From the NCBI RefSeq assembly GCF_900107975.1, contig NZ_FNVF01000005.1:62001-126000 (forward strand): a stretch of 64,000 nucleotides of DNA, written 5' to 3'. This DNA comes from Paenibacillus sp. UNC499MF. GTDB lineage: Bacteria > Bacillota > Bacilli > Paenibacillales > NBRC-103111. This document shows positions 52,132-60,276 of this stretch, piece by piece (the first letter of the stretch is position 1; every line of letters starts with the position of its first letter). A program made the position numbers and the translations under genes. The notes under the pieces are model-generated. The model saw only the letters and a program-made list of their open reading frames with translations. It was not told where the DNA came from and did no database searches.

Positions 52132-52536
52132 TTACCGGTACTTCCGGGCCACGATATATTCCGCCGCCGGGAGTAGCACGATGCCCAGTCCAAGCAAAAT
52201 CAGCACCCCCATGTTATCCCGGCCGAAAGCCAGCTTCTCGACCATACAAACGATAAGGGCGGCCGCAAGCATAATAAAATAGGCCGCTTTAACGCTGACG
52301 AAAGTAATGTGCCTGCCCATCTCTTCCTCCTGCGTAATGCCTTCCCCGTCCTCCTTGCTCCCCCAGGTCAGGGCTCCGAACATGGCTGCCAGCGCAGCCG
52401 CTATGCTCGTTAATTCACTGGTGCCGACCGGTTCTCCGGACCAGCACTTTTTAAGCGTAAATCCGATAACAACTAGTGAAGTAAGTCCGAAACCCGCGGC
52501 GATGAGCCGCCGCTTCGGTGTTTTCCGTCCGGTCAA
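52132..52536 (-). CDS. Small four-segment membrane protein paired with an XRE regulator
   Basis: A 134-residue membrane protein with four hydrophobic stretches (LIAAGFGLTSLVVIGFTL, LTSIAAALAAMFGALTW, AAYFIMLAAALIVCMVE, MGVLILLGLGIVLLPAAEYI). An acidic loop (SKEDGEGITQEEEM) lies between segments 2 and 3. No catalytic motif recognised. It begins 27 bases after the XRE regulator gene and is probably cotranscribed with it. Pairs of a short XRE regulator and a small membrane protein of this type (DUF2178-like) are common in Firmicutes; their function is unclear. Confidence 0.75.
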   Translation of the reverse strand: MTGRKTPKRRLIAAGFGLTSLVVIGFTLKKCWSGEPVGTSELTSIAAALAAMFGALTWGSKEDGEGITQEEEMGRHITFVSVKAAYFIMLAAALIVCMVEKLAFGRDNMGVLILLGLGIVLLPAAEYIVARKYR

Positions 52537-52563
52537 AATTCCCGCCCCCTCTTATCCTGCCGT

Positions 52564-52764
52564 TTACGTCGCTTGGTCTGCCTGGAACAAATCATCCACG
52601 GTTACGCCCAGCGTCCGGGCCAGATGAAAGGCCAGCTGGAGACTCGGATCGTACTTGTTGTTTTCAATGGCGTTAATGGTCTGTCTGGAGACGCCGCACG
52701 CTTTGGCGAGGTCTTCCTGTGACAGCCTGATTCGTTTGCGCAGCTCATGAATCCGATTTTCCAT
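52564..52764 (-). CDS. Short XRE-family transcriptional regulator
   Basis: A 66-residue protein that is essentially only a helix-turn-helix domain (MENRIHELRKRIRLSQEDLA, KACGVSRQTINAIENNKYDP, LARTLGVTVDDLFQ). The start is the ATG at 52764, after GGAGC. It matches the YvaO/YgzD-type single-domain regulators. It probably controls its own promoter, where two near-identical sites occur (52775-52795 and 52822-52842), and the membrane protein gene that follows. Confidence 0.92.
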   Translation of the reverse strand: MENRIHELRKRIRLSQEDLAKACGVSRQTINAIENNKYDPSLQLAFHLARTLGVTVDDLFQADQAT

Positions 52765-52774
52765 AACAAGCTCC

Positions 52775-52842
52775 AATGTCCAAATGTTTTTACATCCTGA
52801 TTGTAAGCAAGGTGTGTTTTGAATGTCAAATGTTTTTTACAT
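52775..52842 (-). promoter_or_regulatory. Promoter with duplicated operator for the XRE regulator
   Basis: TTGACA (52824-52829) and TACAAT (52800-52805) are 18 bases apart on the minus strand. Two 21-base near copies, each AATGTC(C)AAATGTTTTT with final ACAT on the plus strand, lie at 52822-52842 over the -35 and at 52775-52795 downstream of the start site. This is a classic repressor layout. Confidence 0.65.
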
Positions 52843-52916
52843 TAAGCCGGGCAGAACGGCATCTGGCGGGGCCAGATTCCTCGGCAGGGAAGACAGGGAG
52901 CCATCTCTGCGATGCA

Positions 52917-52947
52917 CAAAAAACGGACTCTCTTACACGAGAGTCCG
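52917..52947 (-). terminator. Terminator-like hairpin on the minus strand
   Basis: CGGACTCTC (52924-52932) and GAGAGTCCG (52939-52947) with a 6-base loop are followed on the minus strand by TTTTTTGTG. Confidence 0.85.
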
Positions 52948-53080
52948 CCGTATGGTTATTTGCCGGGCACAGGCAGCACGAGAAAAAAAGTGTGTGCCGC
53001 CGGCATGAGGTTTGTGCGAGAACAGACACGAGTCCGCACGGGGCATCGGCACCGTCCTTCGGTCAGCCACGCCGTTACGT

Positions 53081-53139
53081 GTTACGAAGCCTGACGGAAT
53101 GTCCGCCCCGGCGTTACGAAACCTGGCGGAACATCAGCC
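53081..53139. repeat. Two imperfect 27-base direct repeats
   Basis: Copies at 53081-53107 and 53113-53139 begin GTTACGAA and share CCTG and CGGAA; 22 of 27 positions match, with a 32-base period. They are in the non-coding region downstream of the MBL gene. Nature unknown. Confidence 0.5.
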
Positions 53140-53254
53140 GCTGAGCTTGAAGTGGTGCAAGATGAAGGGGAATCCGCGCCTGGAAAATCAAGCTCGCTTT
53201 CCATGCGCAAGATTGAAACCGCGAGCGAGACACGAGGATTTCCGCGTCTCCCCC

Positions 53255-54244
53255 TTACACCCGCGCCCGGTACACGATGACGCCTTCCCTCTCGCTCTCG
53301 GCCACTCTGCCCTCAATCGCAAGACGCACGGTGTGGGCGATCGTCTCCGCCATGGCGAAGCGGAGCTGATGTAGCGTAAGCCGGTCGCCGAACGTATCGC
53401 GGCAGAGCGCGTAAGCCGTCATCGGCTCGCGCAGCTTGTCCGCCATGAGCGCAAGCCGCTCCTCGTGATGGCGGACCAGTTCTTCCGCCCGCTGACCGAA
53501 GGCCGCGAAGGGCGACCGGTGGCCCGGGTACGCCATCTTGACCGGCAGCCGGCTCATCTCCCGCAGGCTGTCCATGTACGCGCCGAGCGGATCTTCTTCG
53601 ACGCCCGGCATGAAGCTCACGTTCGGCGATATTTGCGGCAGCAGATGATCGCCGCAAAATATCTCGTGCGTCTGTGCGTCGTAGAAGCACAGATGCCCGG
53701 CCGCATGTCCGGGCGTCTCGATCGCTTCGTACGACGCGCCGCCCAGACGCACGCGGTCTCCCGCCCGCAGCGCGGTAAGCTGCGGCTGCGGGGATACGAG
53801 CGGGACGAAGCTGTCCATATGCTTCGCCAGCTCCCCGCAGAGCGCGGCGTCCATGCCGTGCCGCGCGAAAAACCCGGTCAGCTCCTCCGTCATCGGCTGA
53901 CGGGGACCCCACAGGAGACGCACCTGACCGATGCCGGTTTCCGACAAGTAAACCGGCGCGCCCGTGCGCTCCTGAAGCCAGCCCGCCATCCCGTAATGAT
54001 CGGGATGGTGGTGGGTCAGTACGATCTGCGCGATGCGGCCGTATCCGAAGCCGAGCTCTTCCAGCGCTTCGTTCCACAGCATCTCTCCGGCTTCCGTCCG
54101 CAGGCCCGGGTCGATCACCGTCAGACTCCCGTCCGGCTCCCGGAGCAGATAGCTGTTGACCCAGCGCAGGGGAAAAGGCAGAGGGACTTTGATCTGCCAA
54201 AGCCCCTCCCGTAAAGCGATAACCGTTGTAGTTGCATGACTCAT
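53255..54244 (-). CDS. MBL-fold metallohydrolase
   Basis: A 329-residue metallo-beta-lactamase-fold hydrolase. The metal-binding motif is LTHHHPDHYGMAG near residue 78, followed by the histidine in ETPGHAAGHLCFYD and the aspartate in IFCGDHLLPQ, giving a full two-metal site. The C-terminal winged-helix-like extension (MTAYALCRDTFGDRLTLHQL) is like that of LACTB2/glyoxalase-II-type proteins acting on thioesters or RNA. No signal. It overlaps the methyltransferase stop by 4 bases. Substrate unknown. Confidence 0.85.
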   Translation of the reverse strand: MSHATTTVIALREGLWQIKVPLPFPLRWVNSYLLREPDGSLTVIDPGLRTEAGEMLWNEALEELGFGYGRIAQIVLTHHHPDHYGMAGWLQERTGAPVYLSETGIGQVRLLWGPRQPMTEELTGFFARHGMDAALCGELAKHMDSFVPLVSPQPQLTALRAGDRVRLGGASYEAIETPGHAAGHLCFYDAQTHEIFCGDHLLPQISPNVSFMPGVEEDPLGAYMDSLREMSRLPVKMAYPGHRSPFAAFGQRAEELVRHHEERLALMADKLREPMTAYALCRDTFGDRLTLHQLRFAMAETIAHTVRLAIEGRVAESEREGVIVYRARV

Positions 54245-54996
54245 TGCAGGCTTTCTCCTTCCCTTCCTCCGACAAAAATCATCCGGGGAGACGACTCCCG
54301 GTCATAGTCCTTTCCGTCATAGCTGCCGTAGATCCGGTCGACCCGCAGGCCAGCCCCGTACAGCATATCGACAAAAGCCTCGCGGCTGTACAGGCGCACC
54401 TGCTCCGAATAATGGCGCGGACCGTCCTCTTCATCCGTAATGCAAATTTGTTTACGGACATAACCGTTCTCGATGGAGCGCGTCTCTTCTATAAAAAGGC
54501 CGTTTTCCTCGCGGCTTGAATGGGGGACGAGATTATTTTTGACATAAGCCGGATTTAAATAATCGATAATAAATTTCCCGTCCGGCTGCAGCAGACGTGC
54601 GATTTCCGACAACACCAGGCGGTTTTCTTCCTCCCGCTCGAAATATCCGAACGAAGTGAACAAATTGACCACGGCGTGAAACGGCTCCTCGATCGGAACC
54701 TTCCGCATATCTCCATGCAGCCAGGTTACCCGGCCTTCCTCGTCCTGCCTCCGCGCCTCCTCAAGCAGGGTATCCGACAAGTCGATCCCCGTCACCGTAT
54801 AGCCGAAATCGGCGAGCGCCAGCGAATGGCGGCCCATGCCGCAGCACAGGTCCAGCACACGGGCGCCTTCGGGTAGATGAAGCCAGTTCATCATCCGCTT
54901 GACTTCGGCGTAAGCTCCTTCGAAATTGCGGTGTTTGTACACCAGCAAGTAGTCTTTCCCGAAGCTTTCCCGGTACCACGCGCTTTTTACTTTCAT
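54241..54996 (-). CDS. Class I SAM-dependent methyltransferase
   Basis: A 251-residue enzyme starting MKVKSAWYRESFGKDYLLVY at an ATG behind GGGAGG. The SAM motif I is VLDLCCGMGRHSLALADFG (about 48-66), with the acidic residue in VTGIDLSDTLL and motif II/III in FHAVVNLFTSFGYF. The N-terminus resembles the family with ESFGKDYLLVYKHRN that often methylates small molecules. It follows corA by 53 bases and is coupled to the MBL gene. Substrate unknown. Confidence 0.85.
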   Translation of the reverse strand: MKVKSAWYRESFGKDYLLVYKHRNFEGAYAEVKRMMNWLHLPEGARVLDLCCGMGRHSLALADFGYTVTGIDLSDTLLEEARRQDEEGRVTWLHGDMRKVPIEEPFHAVVNLFTSFGYFEREEENRLVLSEIARLLQPDGKFIIDYLNPAYVKNNLVPHSSREENGLFIEETRSIENGYVRKQICITDEEDGPRHYSEQVRLYSREAFVDMLYGAGLRVDRIYGSYDGKDYDRESSPRMIFVGGREGESLQ

Positions 54997-55049
54997 GCCC
55001 GCATCCTCCCGATCTTTTTTAGTACGGATTATAAATAAGCTGCCGCTTC

Positions 55050-56000
55050 TCAATCGAACCAGCCTTTTCGCTTAAACCAGACATACATGGCAAACCCGAT
55101 TCCGAACATAATGAAAAGAATAACAAAATAACCGTAGTGCCAGTGAAGTTCGGGCATGTTGTCAAAGTTCATTCCGTAAATTCCCGCGAGAAACGTCAGC
55201 GGCATAAAAATCGTCGTGATGACAGTCAGCGTTTTCATAATGGTATTCATCCGGTAAGAATTCAATGAGATGAAATTTTCCCGCATGTCCGCGGTCGTGT
55301 CCCGGATCGAATCGATCATTTCCGCCAGCTTCAGCAGATGATCGTAAATGTCCGCATAATAAACCTGCTGTTCGCGCACGTTGGGCAGCTTGTCCGAATT
55401 GACGACCCGGTAAAGCAGGTCGCGCATGGGAATGATCGACCGCCGCAGATGCGCCAGCTTGGAGCGGATGTCGAACACGCCGCGCATCAGCGCGTGAATG
55501 GACGTGCCCTTCTGGTCGGAATCGAAATCGTTCATTTCGTCTTCCAGCATATGTATACAAGGAAAATATTCATCCACAAGCTTGTCCATGACGAGATAAG
55601 CGCCGAAGGAAGAGCCTCTTTTCCAGTTATCCGGTTCGGATTGAAGCTTCTGCCAGGCGTCGTTGATCTCTTTAAGCTCGGTGAAGTGAAACGAAACGAG
55701 GAAGCGGGGCGTGACGAACAGATTAACCTCGTCGGCTTCCAGCGTCTGGGGATGAATGGCGTGCAGAACGAAAAAATGGACATCCTCATAGTGGTCCAGC
55801 TTCGGCCTCTGCAGCAGATGAAAGCAATCTTCAACCGCAAGCGGGTGAAAATGAAAATGGGTGTCGAGCAGCAGAGCTTCTTCGTGAGTCGGGTTGTTGA
55901 AGTCTACCCAGTACCAGTCGATAGAATCATCGTCCAGCTCCTGCAAAGGCAGGTCCAGGACCAGTTCTCCGCTGCGGGTGATAGCGACCGTGCGAATCAT
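55050..56000 (-). CDS. corA: CorA-type magnesium/cobalt transporter
   Basis: A 316-residue CorA-family channel. The start is the ATG at 56000 (MIRTVAITRSGELVLDLPLQ), 7 bases after GAGG; an earlier ATG has no good site. A large acidic cytoplasmic domain is followed by two C-terminal membrane segments, with the pore signature YGMNF in LAGIYGMNFDNMPELHWHYG and a basic end (WFKRKGWFD). The GMN motif is intact. It lies upstream of the methyltransferase on the same strand. Confidence 0.93.
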   Translation of the reverse strand: MIRTVAITRSGELVLDLPLQELDDDSIDWYWVDFNNPTHEEALLLDTHFHFHPLAVEDCFHLLQRPKLDHYEDVHFFVLHAIHPQTLEADEVNLFVTPRFLVSFHFTELKEINDAWQKLQSEPDNWKRGSSFGAYLVMDKLVDEYFPCIHMLEDEMNDFDSDQKGTSIHALMRGVFDIRSKLAHLRRSIIPMRDLLYRVVNSDKLPNVREQQVYYADIYDHLLKLAEMIDSIRDTTADMRENFISLNSYRMNTIMKTLTVITTIFMPLTFLAGIYGMNFDNMPELHWHYGYFVILFIMFGIGFAMYVWFKRKGWFD

Positions 56001-56129
56001 AAAGGTCCTCATTTCGTCCGTGATCAAGGTGAAAGCATTGGGTATATCGTACCATGTTTTGCCTGGAAACAAAACGGTGTCCGTCGCGGAAGCGATTGGA
56101 GCCGGTCTCCTCTCCTGAACCCCCGGACT

Positions 56130-57023
56130 CTAACGGTTCGGCCGGGACAGCCACTCTTTCGAAAACCGGAGCCATTCACGGGCGGCATAAGATAAGTAAC
56201 CCTCTTTGCGCCAAATCATAACAAGATGCCACGGAATCCGCGGAGAAACCAGGGTGACCGTGGCCACTTTGTCCGGACTCAGCTTGCGGCAGATCGTTTC
56301 GGGCAGCAGGGCGACGCCGAGACCCGCCTCCGCCATTCCGCTCAGAAAGTCCCACTGGGAGCTTTCGTAGATGATGTCGGGCTTGAAGCCCGCCTGAATG
56401 CAGGCTTCGGGTATACTCTCGTGCAGGGTGAAGCCTTCACGGAACAGAAGGAACTTCTCGCCGCTCAGCTCCGCAAGGCGGACAGTCTGTCTGCGGGCGA
56501 GCCGGTGCCCGAGATGCACGACAAGCCGGAGCTCTTCCTTGACGAAGGCGAACATCTCGAAGCGGTCCGCATCGACGGGAAGCACCGCGACGCCCAGATC
56601 AAGGCTCCCGCTCTCCACCTCGCGCTCGACCGTCCGGGCCCCTTCCTCGATCAGCCGGATACCGATTCCCGGGTACAGCCGGTGGAACGCGGCGATCAAT
56701 TCCGGGAAGAAAGGCGCCCCGGTCATCGGCGGCAGGCCGATCCGGATCTGCCCTTTGCGCATGGAAGTCACGTCCGCCAGATCGACGGTCAAATTTTCCA
56801 GGGAACGGACAATCTGCTGCGCCTGGATCAGCACGGCTTCGCCCGCATCCGTCAGCACAATCTGACGGGCCGTGCGGTCGAACAGCTCGACACCTAGCTC
56901 CTCCTCCAGAATGCGGATCATTTTGCTGATCGTGGGCTGGGTGACGTGCAGGGCTTCCGCCGCTTTGGTGAAGCTTTTACGCCTCGCCGTCTCCAGAAAA
57001 TATTGAAGATGCCGAACGTCCAT
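56130..57023 (-). CDS. LysR-family regulator, CidR-like
   Basis: A 297-residue LysR regulator starting MDVRHLQYFLETARRKSFTK at the ATG at 57023 behind AAAGGAG. The helix-turn-helix is AAEALHVTQPTISKMIRILE. The effector domain (QIRIGLPPMTGAPFFPELIA and on) is of the type found in CidR. It is divergent from the cidA/lrgB genes, 134 bases away, an arrangement like cidR-cidABC where the regulator activates the divergent genes in response to metabolic signals such as acetate. Naming as CidR is inferred from position. Confidence 0.88.
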   Translation of the reverse strand: MDVRHLQYFLETARRKSFTKAAEALHVTQPTISKMIRILEEELGVELFDRTARQIVLTDAGEAVLIQAQQIVRSLENLTVDLADVTSMRKGQIRIGLPPMTGAPFFPELIAAFHRLYPGIGIRLIEEGARTVEREVESGSLDLGVAVLPVDADRFEMFAFVKEELRLVVHLGHRLARRQTVRLAELSGEKFLLFREGFTLHESIPEACIQAGFKPDIIYESSQWDFLSGMAEAGLGVALLPETICRKLSPDKVATVTLVSPRIPWHLVMIWRKEGYLSYAAREWLRFSKEWLSRPNR

Positions 57024-57100
57024 GCCATCGTCTCCTTTATGCGTCTGCGTTGGTTCCCCTTCCATAGAGAAAAGGAATGAAAACCATTCGATATATGTAT

Positions 57101-57129
57101 TTTACCTATCCTTGTCCCCTGCGTATACT
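57101..57129 (+). promoter_or_regulatory. Candidate promoter for cidA-lrgB
   Basis: TTTACC (57101-57106) and TATACT (57124-57129) are 17 bases apart on the plus strand, 28 bases before cidA. The -35 is imperfect, as expected for a promoter that needs the LysR activator. Confidence 0.5.
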
Positions 57130-57156
57130 CGAAATTATGGAAGGGGATTATCCGGA

Positions 57157-57633
57157 ATGAACAGACAACCCGCACCACCTTTAAGCGGTCCTCATAAAAA
57201 ACAACATTTCTTTTGGACGCGTGACCGGTTTGCTCCGGTTCACGTCCGGCGCGTGCTCGTCACGACCGGCCAGATCGGCCTGCTGATCGCGTTCGCCTAT
57301 CTCGGACGTCTCGTATCCGAGCGGCTGCACCTGCCGGTGCCGGGAAGCATCGTCGGCATCCTGATCGTCTTCGCCGCCCTGCACTTCGGCTGGGTCCGGC
57401 TGGAATGGATCGAGAAAGGCGCCGACTTTCTGCTGTCGAAGCTGCTGCTCTTCTTCGTCCCGCCCGCCGTCGGCATTTTGGAATATAAGGAAATGTTCTC
57501 GGTATCGGGGAGCCGGTACCTGCTCATCATTATAATCAGCACGTTTTTCGTCATGGCCAGCACGGGACTCGTGGCGGAGTTTCTGGGACGCAGACGCGCC
57601 GTCAAAGATAAGAAGGAGGGAGCGTCCCTATGA
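57157..57633 (+). CDS. cidA: CidA/LrgA-family holin-like membrane protein
   Basis: A 158-residue membrane protein with about four hydrophobic segments. QIGLLIAFAYLGRLVSERLH and LPVPGSIVGILIVFAALHFG are the family signature, followed by LLLFFVPPAVGILEYKE. The N-terminus is about 30 residues longer than usual and hydrophilic. With LrgB/CidB it is thought to form a holin-like pore linked to murein hydrolase control and overflow metabolism. Start at the ATG at 57157 behind AAGGGG. The stop overlaps lrgB by 4 bases. Confidence 0.9.
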   Translation: MNRQPAPPLSGPHKKQHFFWTRDRFAPVHVRRVLVTTGQIGLLIAFAYLGRLVSERLHLPVPGSIVGILIVFAALHFGWVRLEWIEKGADFLLSKLLLFFVPPAVGILEYKEMFSVSGSRYLLIIIISTFFVMASTGLVAEFLGRRRAVKDKKEGASL

Positions 57634-58313
57634 CCGGTACCGGACTACTGTGCCTGCTGATCACTATCGTCGTCTTCTGGGCGGCCAACCGGTTATACCG
57701 GAAGACAGGCAAAGCCTACCTGTCGCCGCTCGTCGTCGCGCCGGTTCTGCTTATCGCCGGCCTGTTCTTCACCGGTACGCCGGTTGAAGCCTACAACGCG
57801 GGCACGAAGCCGCTGACGGAACTGCTTCAGCCCGCCACCGTGGCGTTCGCGATTCCGCTGTACCGCCAGTTCAAGCTGCTCCGCAAGCACGCCATGGTGC
57901 TTGTGGCGGGCGTACTGTGCGGCTCCGTCGTCGCCGTGCTCACGTCGGTGCTGCCTGCGGGCTGGATTCACGCCAGTCCGCAGATGATCGAGAGCGTGGC
58001 GCCGCGCTCCATCACGACTCCCATTGCCATGGAGGTGTCGCGTTCGCTCGGCGGCATTCCTTCGGTCACGGCCGTGTTCGTGGTCGTGACGGGCATCTGC
58101 GGCTCGGTGATCGGGCCGCTGGTCATCCGCTCGCTGCGCATCCGCAGCGGCATCTCGCGGGGGCTGCTGCTCGGCATGGGCGCCCACGGCGCCGGCACGA
58201 GCAAGGCCCACGAGCTCGGCAGCGAGGAAGGGGCCATCGCCAGCGTGGCGATGATCCTGGCCGCGCTGTTCTCGCTGGGGCTGATCCAGCCGATCATGGC
58301 GCCGTTTCTGTGA
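57630..58313 (+). CDS. lrgB: LrgB/CidB-family membrane protein
   Basis: A 227-residue membrane protein with about six or seven hydrophobic segments. Family motifs PATVAFAIPLYRQFKLLRKH, SVAPRSITTPIAMEVSRSLG and GLLLGMGAHGAGTSKAHELG are intact. It works with CidA/LrgA; the overlap with cidA suggests coupled synthesis in fixed ratio. It is followed by a strong terminator. Confidence 0.93.
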   Translation: MTGTGLLCLLITIVVFWAANRLYRKTGKAYLSPLVVAPVLLIAGLFFTGTPVEAYNAGTKPLTELLQPATVAFAIPLYRQFKLLRKHAMVLVAGVLCGSVVAVLTSVLPAGWIHASPQMIESVAPRSITTPIAMEVSRSLGGIPSVTAVFVVVTGICGSVIGPLVIRSLRIRSGISRGLLLGMGAHGAGTSKAHELGSEEGAIASVAMILAALFSLGLIQPIMAPFL

Positions 58314-58327
58314 TGGCGGCGAGCGTT

Positions 58328-58360
58328 AAAGACCGCTTCCTTCGGGAGGCGGTCTTTTTT
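58328..58360 (+). terminator. Terminator after lrgB
   Basis: AAAGACCGC (58328-58336) and GCGGTCTTT (58349-58357) with inner TTCC/GGGA pairing, followed by TTT on the plus strand. It lies 15 bases after the lrgB stop. Confidence 0.92.
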
Positions 58361-58581
58361 CGCGCTCCCACCAGGCGGGGGTCCGCATTGGCGATTTCCC
58401 TGCGAGGGGGCGCTTTTCCCGCAGGCGGAGCGGCAGACAAGCGCAGACAGTCTAAAAATGAATGAACACTTGGGAATTAAGCTTCGCGCCCAAAAACAAA
58501 CGATAATTAGTTCTTGCCTAACCCCCCTATTGATTACAAGTTGTGATACTATTATTGGAATATATTCCAGGGGGTGACGTA

Positions 58582-59139
58582 GTGAAATTTATTCTTATAT
58601 TTGGTCCGCAGGCAGTGGGAAAAATGACAGTTGGACAAGAACTGGAAAAGACAACCGAATTAAAGCTGTTTCACAACCATATGACGATTGAGTTACTGGC
58701 TCCCTTTTTTGACTTTAGTCCTGAAATGTGGAGATTGGTGAATAAATTTCGTCAAGACATATTTGAAACCGCTGCCGTCAGTGATATGTATGGAATGATT
58801 TTCACCTATGTATGGGGACTCGATTTGCAAAGTGATTGGGACTATGTTGATAAAATTTGTAAAATAATTGAAGAAAAAGATGGCAAAGTGTATTTTGTTG
58901 AGCTTGAAGCCGATCTTGAGCAAAGAATGGAGCGTAACAGAACCCCTCATAGACTCGAGCACAAACCAACAAAAAGGGATATCGCTCGTTCTGAACAGGA
59001 TCTGGTGCTGACAATGGAGCAACATCGATTGAACTCATTTGAGGGAGAAATCGAAAGAGAAAATTACATCAAAATTAACAATACAAATTTAACTGCTTGT
59101 GAGGTTGCTGAAATCATTAAGAACAGATTTAATTTGTAA
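58582..59139 (+). CDS. P-loop kinase-like protein in AT-rich DNA
   Basis: A 185-residue protein from a GTG behind GGGGGTGACGTA. The Walker A motif is IFGPQAVGKMTVGQEL near residues 6-20, and KVYFVELEADLEQRMERNRT resembles the lid region of small kinases such as shikimate or nucleotide kinases. The family of short proteins with GPQAVGKMTVG is common in Firmicutes and of unknown substrate. The gene is visibly richer in A and T than its neighbours, and its codon use differs from the rest of the window, which suggests recent acquisition. It is single and followed by a weak terminator. Confidence 0.8.
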   Translation: MKFILIFGPQAVGKMTVGQELEKTTELKLFHNHMTIELLAPFFDFSPEMWRLVNKFRQDIFETAAVSDMYGMIFTYVWGLDLQSDWDYVDKICKIIEEKDGKVYFVELEADLEQRMERNRTPHRLEHKPTKRDIARSEQDLVLTMEQHRLNSFEGEIERENYIKINNTNLTACEVAEIIKNRFNL

Positions 59140-59170
59140 CAACCTTGATGAACTATTGCAATAATAGCTT

Positions 59171-59198
59171 AACCGTCCTTTTATGGGGCGGTTTCTTT
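59171..59198 (+). terminator. Terminator after the P-loop gene
   Basis: AACCGTCC (59171-59178) and GGGCGGTT (59186-59193, with one G-T pair) are followed by TCTTTT on the plus strand, 30 bases after the stop. Confidence 0.7.
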
Positions 59199-59238
59199 TA
59201 GCTGAAATCACCAGTAGGAATGAAACACAGCCCCCATA

Positions 59239-59266
59239 CAAAAAACGCCCCCTCCCGGAGACGTTT
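59239..59266 (-). terminator. Terminator-like hairpin after the copper-amine-oxidase-like gene
   Basis: On the minus strand an imperfect stem AACGTCTCC with GGGGGCGTT is followed by TTTTGT, about 50 bases after the stop at 59318. Confidence 0.55.
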
Positions 59267-59317
59267 CGTCGCTGCGCCCGTAAAATTAAAGGATTATCTT
59301 AATCATTTCCTGCCCGC

Positions 59318-60043
59318 TTATTTGCCGCTCAAAGTAAAGTAATACTCGTGCAGATCCAGCCAATCCCGCAAATCCCCGAAGCCTTCCGCATCCAGCGTTC
59401 CGGGCTCGTATGGATTCTCCGCGGCCTTCTTCGCGATATACACGTACCGGTCGTTCTCGCCGAGAACTTCTGAGCCCGCTGCCGTTTTCTTCACCTCGGG
59501 CCAGTCTTCTTTCTTGTACACTTCGATCCGGGCCGCCACATCGTGCAGGCGGTGCAGGTTCTCATCCTGAACCATATAATGGATCAGGGTCAGCGACTGG
59601 GCTCGCTTATCCAAACGCCCCTCTTCAATCGACGTTTTCACGTTTTCCTCCGGTATGACGCTCACCATCACATTCTCCAGCCACCGCGGAAACCGGAATC
59701 CGTATCCGTATTTCTCAAGCAGGGCCTCGTCCTCTCCGGAAAATTCCATGTAAGGTTTGTCTTTCAAAATGACTTTATTGTTGGTGCCGTCCCAAGCGAC
59801 ACTCAAATCAAGTCGCTGTGCGAGATCGCGGAGAGGCAGGTATGTGTTGCCTTCATACGTGATGGGAACCAGGTCTTTCCCCTGCTCATCTTTCAGTGTA
59901 AACGCCGTGCCGTTCAGCTCTACCTGCAAATCCGGGTTTAAAAACGCCTGGATCTCCTTCAAATTACTCGTCGCGTAAGCGCCCGCCGTAATGCCGACCA
60001 GCAGCGCCGCTGTCATGCCTGCCGCCGTCCATCTTTTCCGCAT
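59318..60043 (-). CDS. Exported protein with a copper amine oxidase N-terminal-like (stalk) domain
   Basis: A 241-residue exported protein. A signal peptide (KRWTAAGMTAALLVGITAGAYA) is followed by an about 60-residue domain with VELNGTAFTLKDEQGKDLVP, ITYEGNTYLPLRDLAQRLDL and VAWDGTNNKVILKD, the pattern of the copper amine oxidase N-terminal-like (stalk) domain common in Paenibacillus cell-surface proteins. The rest (from about 95) has no recognised fold. No catalytic amine oxidase domain is present, so the name describes the stalk only. Function unknown. Confidence 0.82.
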   Translation of the reverse strand: MRKRWTAAGMTAALLVGITAGAYATSNLKEIQAFLNPDLQVELNGTAFTLKDEQGKDLVPITYEGNTYLPLRDLAQRLDLSVAWDGTNNKVILKDKPYMEFSGEDEALLEKYGYGFRFPRWLENVMVSVIPEENVKTSIEEGRLDKRAQSLTLIHYMVQDENLHRLHDVAARIEVYKKEDWPEVKKTAAGSEVLGENDRYVYIAKKAAENPYEPGTLDAEGFGDLRDWLDLHEYYFTLSGK

Positions 60044-60186
60044 CGCCCGAATCTCCCTCCCTAATGCCCTCCAGACCAGTGTACAACAGAGCAGACCGGG
60101 ATTTGTTACAAACGATTATCAAAATCGATACGAAATCACGGGTATGAAAACAGCCGCTGTTCCCGCCTATTTTTCCCCCGCCATCG

Positions 60187-60215
60187 CACCATTGGTAAGC
60201 GCCCTTCATACACTA
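60187..60215 (+). promoter_or_regulatory. Sigma-K-type promoter for gerE
   Basis: CACC (60187-60190), a 16-base spacer and CATACACTA (60207-60215) match the late mother-cell sigma-K consensus (mACm, 16 bases, CATAnnnTA) at every fixed position, 61 bases before the gerE start. gerE of B. subtilis is transcribed by sigma-K. Confidence 0.75.
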
Positions 60216-60276
60216 AGTTGACTGTATCCCTTACCCTTGTAATTATTCCAAAACCCGAGCAAGGAGGGATGACAAC

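Larger units (their letters stand above)
52843..53254. other. 400-base non-coding region after the MBL gene
   Basis: No gene supported on either strand. It holds a terminator at 52917-52947 that lies about 310 bases after the MBL gene stop, and a pair of imperfect direct repeats at 53081-53139. The long space before the terminator could hold an RNA or a decayed gene. Confidence 0.5.
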
